Made by a program: the position numbers and the translations under genes. A stretch of 24,705 bases of DNA, from the NCBI GenBank assembly GCA_964386525.1, contig CAYLSO010000149.1, positions 1 through 24,705 on the forward strand, read 5' to 3'. This document shows positions 14,044 to 21,977 of the stretch, in pieces. Position 1 is the first letter of the stretch. Every line of letters starts with the position of its first letter. Under the pieces are notes generated by a model. That model saw nothing but the letters and a program-made list of their open reading frames with translations, ran no database searches and had not been told where the DNA came from. Source of the DNA: CAYLSO01 sp964386525 (GTDB lineage Bacteria; Eisenbacteria; RBG-16-71-46; DASYSL01).

Positions 14044-15544
14044 GCGGACCGTGGCGACGGCCCTCCTGCTCGAGGCCCTCGGGCCAGCGGCGGTGCACGG
14101 CGAACTGCCGGCCGCGGTGGCGGGGCTGGCCTACGACTCGCGGCGGGTGCGGGCCGGCGACTGGTTCTTCGCCCTGAGCGGCCGGCGCTGCGACGGCGCC
14201 GCGTTCGCCGACGCGGCGCGCCGCGCCGGGGCGGCGGTGGTGGTGGCCGAACGCGCCACGGGCGGCGCCCCGGAAGTGCTGGTGCCCGACGCGCGCACCG
14301 GCCTGGCGCGGGCCGCGGCGCGCTTCTACGGCGAGCCCTCCCGGCGCTTGCGCATGGTCGGCATCACCGGCACCAACGGCAAGACCACCTGCTCGTGGCT
14401 GGTGCACGCCGTGCTCGAGGCGGCGGGCACGCCGGCCGCGGTGGTGGGCACGGTCGGCGCCTTCCTGGCGGGCGGCGGCGGCCCGACCGGCTTCACGACG
14501 CCCGAGGCGCTCGAGCTGAACCGGCTGCTGGCCGAGACGGCCGAGCGCGGCGCGGCGGCCGCGGTGCTCGAGGTCTCGTCGCACGGGCTGGCGCTCAAGC
14601 GCAGCTACGGCGTGGCCTTCGACGTCACCGTCTTCACCAACCTGACCCAGGACCACCTCGACTTCCACGGCACGCTGGCCGAGTATCTCGACGCCAAGCT
14701 GCGCCTCTTCGACGGGCGCAACGGCGCCGCCGGCGTCAAACCCACGGTGGCCGTGGTGCACGCCGCCGACCCGCACGCCGCCGCGGTGATCGCGGCGGCC
14801 CGGCGCGGCGCTCAGCGCGTCGTGACCTACGCGGTGCGCGGCCCGGCGGACGTCCGCGCGCAAGACGTCCACGCCGACGCGCGCGGCGCCCGCTTCACGG
14901 TGTGCGACGCCGAGGGCCGCCACCCGGCGGCGATCCGCCTGAGCGGGGAGTTCAACGTCGAGAACGCGCTCGCCGCCTGGGCGGTGGGGGCGGCGCTGGG
15001 CGTGCCGGCGGCGGCGCGCGCGGCCGGCCTGGAGCGCCTCGCCGGCGTGCCCGGCCGCCTCGAGCCGGTGGACGCCGGGCAGCCGTTCGCCGTCTACGTG
15101 GATTACGCCCACACGCCGGACGCACTGGAGCGGGTGCTCGCCGCCGTGCGGCCGCTGGCGCGCGGCCGCGTCCACGTGCTGTTCGGCGCCGGCGGCGACC
15201 GCGACCCCGGCAAGCGCCCGCAGATGGGGGCGGCGGCCGCCCGGCTCGCCGACCGCGTCGTGCTCACCTCGGACAATCCGCGCTCGGAGGACCCGCTGGT
15301 CATCCTGGCCGCGATCCGCGCGGGCGTGGCGGCGGGGGTGGGCGAGCGCTTCGAGATCGAGCCGGACCGCCGGCTGGCCATCGCGCGCGTGCTGGCGGCG
15401 GCGGCCCCCGGCGACGTGGTCGTGCTGGCCGGCAAGGGGCACGAGACCACGCAGACCGTCGGCGCCGAGGTGCGCCACTTCGACGACCGCGAGGAGGCGC
15501 GCGCCGTACTCGCCCGCCTCGCGGTCGGCGCGGCGGGCGCGTGA
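14030..15544 (+). CDS. murE: UDP-MurNAc-tripeptide synthetase MurE, meso-DAP-adding type
   Basis: A 504-residue cytoplasmic ATP-dependent ligase. It has N-terminal uridine-binding AYDSRRVRAGDWFFAL, then the ATP loop GITGTNGKTT (residues 111-120), FTTPEALELNRLL, EVSSHGLALKR, and TNLTQDHLDFHG with the carbamylated-lysine region after it. Next come VDYAHTPDALERVL and the C-terminal specificity motif D415-N-P-R418 (TSDNPRSEDP), followed by AGKGHETTQ. DNPR marks enzymes that add meso-diaminopimelate rather than lysine to UDP-MurNAc-L-Ala-D-Glu. GTG 14030 lies inside the end of ftsI (14-base overlap); GTG 14051 is an alternative start. The stop overlaps murF as GTGA. Confidence 0.96.
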   Translation: MGGAERTVATALLLEALGPAAVHGELPAAVAGLAYDSRRVRAGDWFFALSGRRCDGAAFADAARRAGAAVVVAERATGGAPEVLVPDARTGLARAAARFYGEPSRRLRMVGITGTNGKTTCSWLVHAVLEAAGTPAAVVGTVGAFLAGGGGPTGFTTPEALELNRLLAETAERGAAAAVLEVSSHGLALKRSYGVAFDVTVFTNLTQDHLDFHGTLAEYLDAKLRLFDGRNGAAGVKPTVAVVHAADPHAAAVIAAARRGAQRVVTYAVRGPADVRAQDVHADARGARFTVCDAEGRHPAAIRLSGEFNVENALAAWAVGAALGVPAAARAAGLERLAGVPGRLEPVDAGQPFAVYVDYAHTPDALERVLAAVRPLARGRVHVLFGAGGDRDPGKRPQMGAAAARLADRVVLTSDNPRSEDPLVILAAIRAGVAAGVGERFEIEPDRRLAIARVLAAAAPGDVVVLAGKGHETTQTVGAEVRHFDDREEARAVLARLAVGAAGA

Positions 15545-17046
15545 AGCGCCCGTCCGACCTCACCCTGAGCCAGGCGACGCTCAAGCGGAAGCCGCTGGCC
15601 CGCTGGACGCTGGCCCAGGTGGCCGCCGCCGCCGGCGGCGAGTGGCGTCTGCCGGCGCGGCTGGGGCGCGCCGAGGCGGAGGCGAAGGCGGCGCTCGGCG
15701 CCGCCCTCGACTCGCGCTCGGTGCGCCCCGGCGAGATCTTCGTCGCGCTCGGCGGCGCGCACGCCGACGGCCACGACTTCATCCCCGAGGCGCGCGCCCA
15801 CGGGGCGGTCGCGGCCCTGTGCCGGGGCGAGCGCGCCGGCGGGCTCGATGTCCAGGCGTGCGGGCCGTTGCTGGCGGTGGACGACCCGGAGCGCGCGCTG
15901 GCTGCCTGGGGCGCGGCGCGGCGGGCGGCGTGGCCGGGCACGGCCGTGGGGGTCACCGGCACCAGCGGCAAGACCACGACCAAGGAGATGCTGGCGCTCT
16001 GCCTCTCGGCGCACGCCCTCACCTGGGCCACCGAGGGCAACCGCAACAACCAGCTCGGAGTGCCGGTGACCCTCACCGGCCTCTCCGACGACCACCGCTA
16101 TGCGGTCGTCGAGATGGGCATGAACCACCGCGGCGAGATCGCGCGGCTGTGCGACTGGGCGCGGCCCACGGCGGGCGTCGTCACGCACGTGGGCGCGGCC
16201 CACCTCGAGGGCCTCGGCTCGCTCGCCGAGGTGGCGCGCGCCAAGGCGGAGCTGGCGGCGGCCCTGCCGAGCGACGGCTTCCTGGTGATGCCGGCCGGGC
16301 AGCCGCACTTCGAGCGGGCGCTCGTGGAGGCGGGCCTGCAGGCGCGGCGCATCACCTTCGGCGTCGAATGCGACGCCGACGTGGCCGCCCGCCAGGTGCT
16401 CGAGCTGGGCCCGGCCGGGGTGTCGTTCCGCGTCGAGGGTTTCCCGCCGGTGCGCCTGCGGCTGCCCGGCCGCCACAACGTGGCCAACGCGCTCGCCGCC
16501 CTGGCGTGTGCCCGCGAGCTGGGAGTGGACGCGGCGGCGGCCGTCGCCGCCCTCGAAGGGGCGCACGCGAGCGCCGGCCGGCTCGAGGTGTCGGTGAGGG
16601 GCGGCGTGACGCTGCTGCTCGACTATTACAACGCCAATCCGGACTCGACGCGCGCCGCCCTCGAGGTCCTGCGCGGCTGGCCGGCGCGCCGGCGCCTCGC
16701 CGCGCTCGGCGAGATGAAGGAGCTGGGGGACTACACGGAGCAGGGGCACCGCGAGGTGGGCGCGGCGGCCGCCTTCGTGGACGGCCTCTATCTGGTCGGG
16801 GAAGCGACCGCGCACGTGGCCGAGGGAGCCAAGGCCTCAGGCCTCAAGGAAGAGCGCGTGCGCGGTTTCCCCGGGGCTCTCGAGCTGGCTGCTGCCCTCG
16901 GCTCGGAGCTGGCCCCCGGCGACGTCGTGCTCATCAAGGGATCGCGCGCCGCGCGCATGGAGCGGGTGGCGCAAGAGCTGGCCGAGCGGCTGGGCGAGAG
17001 CGCGCCCGGGGGCGGGACGGCCCCGGCGCCGGGACGGGAGAGCTGA
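15541..17046 (+). CDS. murF: UDP-MurNAc-tripeptide--D-Ala-D-Ala ligase MurF
   Basis: A 501-residue Mur ligase that adds D-alanyl-D-alanine to the UDP-MurNAc tripeptide. Motifs: DSRSVRPGEIFVALGGAHADGHDF in the N-terminal domain (the usual D-S-R/T-x-x-x-G-x-x-F-V-A-x pattern), ATP loop GVTGTSGKTTTKEM (Lys144), EGNRNNQLGVPVTL, VVEMGMNHRGEI, VVTHVGAAHLEGLGS, LPGRHNVANALAAL, and YYNANPDSTRAALE. The ending LIKGSRAARMERV matches the family's K-G-S-R/N-x-x-x-M-E signature. A basic ~20-residue N-terminal leader (VKRPSDLTLSQATLKRK) precedes the usual start of the fold. GTG overlaps the murE stop, and mraY follows after two bases. Confidence 0.95.
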   Translation: MKRPSDLTLSQATLKRKPLARWTLAQVAAAAGGEWRLPARLGRAEAEAKAALGAALDSRSVRPGEIFVALGGAHADGHDFIPEARAHGAVAALCRGERAGGLDVQACGPLLAVDDPERALAAWGAARRAAWPGTAVGVTGTSGKTTTKEMLALCLSAHALTWATEGNRNNQLGVPVTLTGLSDDHRYAVVEMGMNHRGEIARLCDWARPTAGVVTHVGAAHLEGLGSLAEVARAKAELAAALPSDGFLVMPAGQPHFERALVEAGLQARRITFGVECDADVAARQVLELGPAGVSFRVEGFPPVRLRLPGRHNVANALAALACARELGVDAAAAVAALEGAHASAGRLEVSVRGGVTLLLDYYNANPDSTRAALEVLRGWPARRRLAALGEMKELGDYTEQGHREVGAAAAFVDGLYLVGEATAHVAEGAKASGLKEERVRGFPGALELAAALGSELAPGDVVLIKGSRAARMERVAQELAERLGESAPGGGTAPAPGRES

Positions 17047-17048
17047 GC

Positions 17049-18140
17049 GTGTTCCTCGAATTCCTCTTCCCGCTGCACACCCTGCCGGGACTCGGCTTCC
17101 TCAACGTCTTCCGCTACATCACCTTCCGCTCCGCCTACGCGGCGGTGGCCGCGCTGCTGCTGGCCCTGCTCCTGGGGCCGCCCGTGGTGCGCTGGCTGCG
17201 CCGCTTCCGGATCGGGCAGAAGATCCGCGGGGAGGGGCCGGGTTCGCACCAGGTGAAGGCCGGCACGCCGACCATGGGCGGCGTGCTGATCCTGCTGTGC
17301 ATCGCCGTGCCCACCCTGCTGTTCGGCAACCTGCACAGCCGCGACGTGCTGCTGGCGCTGCTGGCCACCCTGTGGCTGGGCGCCGTCGGCTTCCTCGACG
17401 ACTACCTGCGGGTCGTGAAGGGCTACCCGAAGGGGCTGCTCGGCCGCTACAAGCTGGCCGGCCAGATCGTGCTCGGCTGCGTGGTCGGGGCGGTGATCCT
17501 CGGGCTGCCGAGCAGCCAGGTGTCGCCGACCGTGATCACCGTCCCGTTCATGAAGTTCCACTACCTCGACCTGGGTTGGTTCTTCGTGCCCTTCGTGATC
17601 CTGGTGATCACCGGCTCGTCCAACGCGGTCAACCTCACCGACGGGCTCGACGGCCTGGCCTCCGGGCTGGTGGCCTTCGCCGGTTTCACCTTCGCCGGCT
17701 TCGCCTACGTCAGCGGCCACGTGAAGTTCAGCGGCTACCTCAACATCCTCCACCTGCCCGAGGCCGGGGAGCTGACCGTGTTCTGCGCCGCGCTGGTGGG
17801 CGCCGCGCTCGGTTTCCTCTGGTACAACTGCCACCCCGCCGACGTCTTCATGGGCGACACCGGCTCGCTCGCCCTGGGCGGCGCGCTCGGCACGGTGGCC
17901 GTGCTGCTCAAGCGCGAGCTGCTGCTGGCCATCGTGGGCGGCGTCTTCGTGGCCGAGGCGCTGTCGGTGATGCTGCAGGTGGCCTCCTTCAGGCTCACGG
18001 GCAAGCGGATCTTCCGCATGGCCCCGTTGCACCACCATTTCGAACTGGGCGGCTGGGCGGAGTCGCGCGTCGTCACGCGTTTCTACATCGTGGCGGCGCT
18101 GCTCTCGCTGCTCACCCTGTCCACCCTGAAGCTGCAGTGA
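17049..18140 (+). CDS. mraY: Phospho-MurNAc-pentapeptide-transferase MraY
   Basis: A 363-residue polytopic membrane enzyme (E. coli 360) that joins phospho-MurNAc-pentapeptide to undecaprenyl phosphate to make lipid I. It starts VFLEFLFPLHTLPG, then FRYITFR, and KAGTPTMGGVLIL. The catalytic aspartates are D117-D118 (LDDYLRVVKG), followed by NAVNLTDGLDGLA, YNCHPADVFMGDTGSLALGG (D270), and APLHHHFELGGW. About ten membrane spans are visible. GTG 17049 has a GGGAG eight bases upstream. Coding order and the two-base gap to murF indicate co-translation. Confidence 0.97.
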   Translation: MFLEFLFPLHTLPGLGFLNVFRYITFRSAYAAVAALLLALLLGPPVVRWLRRFRIGQKIRGEGPGSHQVKAGTPTMGGVLILLCIAVPTLLFGNLHSRDVLLALLATLWLGAVGFLDDYLRVVKGYPKGLLGRYKLAGQIVLGCVVGAVILGLPSSQVSPTVITVPFMKFHYLDLGWFFVPFVILVITGSSNAVNLTDGLDGLASGLVAFAGFTFAGFAYVSGHVKFSGYLNILHLPEAGELTVFCAALVGAALGFLWYNCHPADVFMGDTGSLALGGALGTVAVLLKRELLLAIVGGVFVAEALSVMLQVASFRLTGKRIFRMAPLHHHFELGGWAESRVVTRFYIVAALLSLLTLSTLKLQ

Positions 18141-18154
18141 GGAGCGACGCGGTC

Positions 18155-19585
18155 GTGGAGAGCGGGCGGGTGGAAGCGCGGCGGGCGCCCCGGCGCCTCG
18201 AGGAGTGGCGAGGGCTGACCGTCCTGGTGGTGGGCCTGGCGCGCAGCGGGCTGGCGGCGGCGCGCCTGCTGGCGCGCCACGGCGCGACCGTGCTCGGCTT
18301 CGACCGCAAGCCGCGCGCCGAGCTGCCGGGCGTGGACGACCTCGAGCGGCTGGGCGTGCAGCTCTACCTCGGGGCCGACGACACGCGCGGGCTGGCGCGC
18401 GCCCAGGTGCTGGTGGTGTCGCCGGGCGTGCCGGCCGGCGCGGCCGTGGTCGCCGAGGCCGACCGACTGGGCGTGCCGAGCGTCAGCGAGGTGGAGCTGG
18501 CCTTCCAGGCGTCGCGCGCCCCGTGGGCGGCGATCACCGGCACCAACGGCAAGAGCACGACCACCGCGCTGCTCGGCGAGCTGCTCGGCCGCGCCGGGCG
18601 GCGGCCGTGGGTGGCGGGCAACATCGGCAACGCTCTCTCCGAGGGCATCGAGGACGTACCGGCCGACGGCGTGGTGGTGGCCGAGGTGTCGTCGTTCCAG
18701 CTCGAGCGCACGGTCACCTTCCGCCCGCGCGTGGGCCTGCTCCTCAACCTCACGCCCGACCACCTCGACCGCTACGCGGGGGTGGCCCAGTACGCGGCGG
18801 CCAAGGCCCGGCTCTTCGCCTTCCAGGAACCCGGGGACTTCGCCGTGCTCAACGCCGACGACCCCGAGGTGCTGCGCCTGGCGGCGGGGGGGCGGGCGCG
18901 CGCCCTCACCTTCTCGCGGCGCGGGCCGGTGATCTCCGGCGCCTACGCCGAGGGCGGTGCGGTGTGGTGGGCGTGGGAGGGCCGGCGCGAGCGGCTCATG
19001 GGCGCCGACGCGATCCGCATCCCGGGGCCGCACAACCTGGAGAACTCGCTGGCCGCGGTGGCGGCGTGCCTGGCCCTCGGCGTGCTGGACGGCGAGGACG
19101 GCCGCCGCGCCATGGCCGCCGGCCTGGCCGAGTTCCCCGGTCTCGAGCACCGCCTCGAGCCGTGCGGCGAGGTGGCGGGGCGGCGGTTCTACAACGATTC
19201 CAAGGCCACCAACGTGGACTCGATGCGCCAGGCGCTGCTCGCCCTGCCGCACCCGCTGACCGTGATCGCCGGCGGGCGCGACAAGCACGGCGACTTCCCC
19301 GGCCTGGCGCCCCTGGCCGTCGAGCGCATCGATCACCTGGTGCTGATCGGCGAGGCGGCGGCGGTCATCGAGCGCGCTTGGCCGCGGATCCCGCAGCAGC
19401 GCGCCGCCGACCTCGACGACGCCGTGCGCCGCGCCTGGCGGGCCACGCCCGCCGGCGGCCACGTGGCGCTGTCGCCGGGGTGTGCCTCCTTCGACATGTT
19501 CCGCGACTACGAGGACCGCGGCCGCAGGTTCAAGGCGGCGGTGACGCGCCTGGCCGAGCAGGCGGCGCGGGGGGAGGTCTCGTGA
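18155..19585 (+). CDS. murD: UDP-MurNAc-L-alanine--D-glutamate ligase MurD
   Basis: A Mur ligase of about 476 residues that adds D-glutamate to UDP-MurNAc-L-Ala. It has the N-terminal LVVGLARSGLAAARLLARHG, VSPGVP, ATP loop AITGTNGKSTTTALLGELL (Lys133), GNIGNAL, VAEVSSFQLER, LNLTPDHLDRYAG, GPHNLENSLAAVAA, and FPGLEHRLE. The C-terminal NDSKATNVDSMRQAL and GGRDKHGDF are also present. All the expected family landmarks are present. Two starts are possible: GTG 18155, preceded ten bases upstream by GAGGAG (used here), or GTG 18137, which overlaps the mraY stop as GTGA and adds six residues. The N-terminus before the fold is longer than in E. coli either way. The stop overlaps ftsW (GTGA). Confidence 0.95.
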   Translation: MESGRVEARRAPRRLEEWRGLTVLVVGLARSGLAAARLLARHGATVLGFDRKPRAELPGVDDLERLGVQLYLGADDTRGLARAQVLVVSPGVPAGAAVVAEADRLGVPSVSEVELAFQASRAPWAAITGTNGKSTTTALLGELLGRAGRRPWVAGNIGNALSEGIEDVPADGVVVAEVSSFQLERTVTFRPRVGLLLNLTPDHLDRYAGVAQYAAAKARLFAFQEPGDFAVLNADDPEVLRLAAGGRARALTFSRRGPVISGAYAEGGAVWWAWEGRRERLMGADAIRIPGPHNLENSLAAVAACLALGVLDGEDGRRAMAAGLAEFPGLEHRLEPCGEVAGRRFYNDSKATNVDSMRQALLALPHPLTVIAGGRDKHGDFPGLAPLAVERIDHLVLIGEAAAVIERAWPRIPQQRAADLDDAVRRAWRATPAGGHVALSPGCASFDMFRDYEDRGRRFKAAVTRLAEQAARGEVS

Positions 19586-20817
19586 GGCGCCGCGTCGCGC
19601 CGTCCGCCGCCGAGGCGGCCGTGGCCGGCCGCCCGGACCGCTGGCTCCTGATCCTGCCGCTGGCGCTCACCGCGGTCGGGCTGCTGCTCGTCTACACGTC
19701 TTCCTCGATCCTCGGGCTGACGCAACACGGCAACGCCCTCTACTACGTGGCCAAGCAGGCGGGGCGCGCCGCCCTCGGGCTGGGTGCCTTCGTCTTCCTG
19801 GCGCGGCACGACTACCGGCGGCTCGAGAAGCACGCGTGGTGGATCTTCGGGCTGACGCTCCTCGGGCTGCTGGCCATGGCGGCCCTGGGCGCCGGCTCGG
19901 AGGCGCGCGGCGCCCGGCGCTGGGCGCTCATCCCGGTCATCGGCCTGGTCTTCCAGCCCACCGAGGTGGCGCGCGTCACGACGCTGCTCTTCCTGAGCGC
20001 GTTCCTGGCGCGGCGCGCCGAGCAGGTGGCCAGCCTGACCCGCGTCTACCTGCCGACGCTGGCCATCCTGGGCCTGGCGGCCGGGCTCGTGGCCGTGCAG
20101 CCGAACCTGTCGAGCGCCGCGGTGCTCTTCGCCGCGGGCGGGCTGCTGCTGTGGTTCGCCGGCGCGCGGCTGCTGCATCTGGGTGCCACCGTCGGGCTCG
20201 GCGCGCTCGGCTTCCTGGTGATGATCTCCCGCTACGACTACCAGCGCGAGCGCGTCGTGAACCACCTGCAGTTCCTCTTCACGGGCAAGCTCGACACGCT
20301 GGGCTCCGGCTGGCAGCTCGACCAGTCGCTCATCGCGCTGGGCTCGGGCGGGATCCTGGGCCGCGGCTTCGGGCGCGGCATGCAGAAGTTCCTCTTCCTG
20401 CCCGATGCGCACACCGACTTCATCCTCGGCATCGCGGGCGAGGAGGGAGGGCTGGTGGCCACGGGCGCTCTGGTGGCCGCCTACCTGTTCCTCGTCTGGC
20501 GGGGCTACCGGGCGGCGCTCGCCGCGCCCGACGCCTTCGGGCGCCTGCTGGCCGCCAGCCTGACGACCCAGCTGGCGCTCTACGCGTTCGTGAACATGGG
20601 GGTGGCCACCGGCCTGCTGCCGACCACCGGGTTGCCGCTGCCGTTCCTCTCCTACGGCGGCTCGGCCCTGGTGATGAACCTCGCGGTGGCCGGCATCCTG
20701 GTCAACATCTCGGCCCAGGCGGACGCGCGCGGCGCCGCGCTGCCGCGGCCGCGCGTCATGCCGCGCTTCGCCCGTCGCGGCCGCCGGCCGCAGCCGGCGT
20801 GGGAAGCGCTGCGGTGA
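19582..20817 (+). CDS. ftsW: SEDS peptidoglycan glycosyltransferase FtsW
   Basis: A 411-residue protein with about ten membrane spans, of the SEDS family that polymerises lipid II at the septum together with FtsI. Landmarks: LLLVYTSSS in the first span, GARRWALIPVIGLVFQPTEVARV, LPDAHTDFILGIAGEEGG with the conserved acidic residues, and TGLLPTTGLPLPFLSYGGSALVMNLAVAGIL near the C-terminus. The first-half motif that reads PDLG in many SEDS proteins is here PNLSSA. FtsW rather than RodA is chosen because of its place between murD and murG. It ends with a basic cytoplasmic tail (RPRVMPRFARRGRRPQ). GTG overlaps the murD stop, with GGGGGAGG four bases before it. Confidence 0.94.
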   Translation: MRRRVAPSAAEAAVAGRPDRWLLILPLALTAVGLLLVYTSSSILGLTQHGNALYYVAKQAGRAALGLGAFVFLARHDYRRLEKHAWWIFGLTLLGLLAMAALGAGSEARGARRWALIPVIGLVFQPTEVARVTTLLFLSAFLARRAEQVASLTRVYLPTLAILGLAAGLVAVQPNLSSAAVLFAAGGLLLWFAGARLLHLGATVGLGALGFLVMISRYDYQRERVVNHLQFLFTGKLDTLGSGWQLDQSLIALGSGGILGRGFGRGMQKFLFLPDAHTDFILGIAGEEGGLVATGALVAAYLFLVWRGYRAALAAPDAFGRLLAASLTTQLALYAFVNMGVATGLLPTTGLPLPFLSYGGSALVMNLAVAGILVNISAQADARGAALPRPRVMPRFARRGRRPQPAWEALR

Positions 20818-20827
20818 GGGGGCGTCC

Positions 20828-21976
20828 ATGAAGGTGCTCATCGCCGGCGGCGGCACGGGCGGGCACATCTACCCCGGCATCGCGGTGGCCGAGGAGCTGC
20901 GCCGCCTGCGCCCCGATACCGAGTTCCTGTTCGTCGGCTCGGACCGCGGGCTCGAGGGGCGGGTGGTGCCCGAGGCCGGCTTCGCGCTCGCCACCCTGCC
21001 GGCGCGCGGCGTGGTGCGCACGCGCTGGTGGCGGCTGCCCCTGGCGGCGTTCTGGAACACCGTGGCGGTGTTCCGCGCCTTCGGCATCCTGCGCCGCTTC
21101 CGGCCGGACGTCGTGCTCGGCACCGGCGGCTACGTCTCGCTGCCGGTGGGCGTGGCGGCGTGGCTGGCGCGCCGGCCGCTGCTCCTGCAGGAGCAGAACT
21201 CGGTGCCCGGGCTCGCCAACCGCGCCCTGTCGCTGGCCGCGATGGAGGTGCACGTGGCCTTCAGCGAGGCCCGTCATTACCTCTGGCGCAAGGACCGCCT
21301 GCGGCTGTCGGGCAATCCGGTGCGGCGAGTCATCCTCTCGGGCGAGCGCAGAACGGCGCGCGACCGCTTCGGGCTGGCCGAGGCGATCCCCACGGTGTTC
21401 GTCTTCGGCGGCTCGCGCGGCGCCCAGCGCCTCACCGAGGCGGCGCTGGCGGCCATGCGCCTGCTGCGCGGCACCCTCGAGTGCCAGTACATCCTGCAGA
21501 CCGGCAAGGAGGACTTCCCGCGCGCCAAGCAGGCGGTCGAGGCGGCCGGGGCGCGCGCCGTGGTCATGCCCTACGTGATGCAGATCCACGAGGCGTACGC
21601 GGCCGCCGACCTGGTGGTCTGCCGCGCCGGGGCGATGACCCTGGCGGAGATCGCGGCGTGCGGCGTGCCGGCCATCCTGGTGCCGTTCCCGCACTCGGCC
21701 TACGACCACCAGGTGAAGAACGCCGAGAGCCTGGCCGAGCGCGGGGCGGCCACCCTGGTGCTCGACGCCGAGCTGACGGGCGAGCGGCTGGCGCAGGAGA
21801 TCCTGCGCCTGCTGCGCGACCGCGAGACCCTGATGCGCTACTCGGCGCACGCGCGCACCTTCGCGCGCCCCGACGCCGCCGAGCGCATCGCCCGGAGCCT
21901 GGTGGCGTGGGGCGAGCTCGGGCGGGACGCCGGCAGACCGGGTGCGGCCGGCGACGCCCGCGCCCCGGAGGCGTGA
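20828..21976 (+). CDS. murG: Undecaprenyldiphospho-muramoylpentapeptide beta-N-acetylglucosaminyltransferase MurG
   Basis: A 382-residue GT28 enzyme of the GT-B fold that adds GlcNAc to lipid I, giving lipid II. The N-terminal glycine-rich loop is AGGGTGGHIYPG with His13, followed by FVGSDRGLEGRVVPEAG, GTGGYVSLPVGVAAW and LQEQNSVPGLANR. The second domain has FGGSRGAQRL, the CRAGAMTLAEIAACGVPAILVPFPHSAYDHQVKNAE donor-binding stretch, and a C-terminal helix returning to domain one. Length is somewhat above E. coli's 355 because of a disordered tail. ATG start with GTGAGGGGG a few bases upstream, ten bases after ftsW. The stop is one base before the murC GTG. Confidence 0.97.
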   Translation: MKVLIAGGGTGGHIYPGIAVAEELRRLRPDTEFLFVGSDRGLEGRVVPEAGFALATLPARGVVRTRWWRLPLAAFWNTVAVFRAFGILRRFRPDVVLGTGGYVSLPVGVAAWLARRPLLLQEQNSVPGLANRALSLAAMEVHVAFSEARHYLWRKDRLRLSGNPVRRVILSGERRTARDRFGLAEAIPTVFVFGGSRGAQRLTEAALAAMRLLRGTLECQYILQTGKEDFPRAKQAVEAAGARAVVMPYVMQIHEAYAAADLVVCRAGAMTLAEIAACGVPAILVPFPHSAYDHQVKNAESLAERGAATLVLDAELTGERLAQEILRLLRDRETLMRYSAHARTFARPDAAERIARSLVAWGELGRDAGRPGAAGDARAPEA

Positions 21977-21977
21977 C

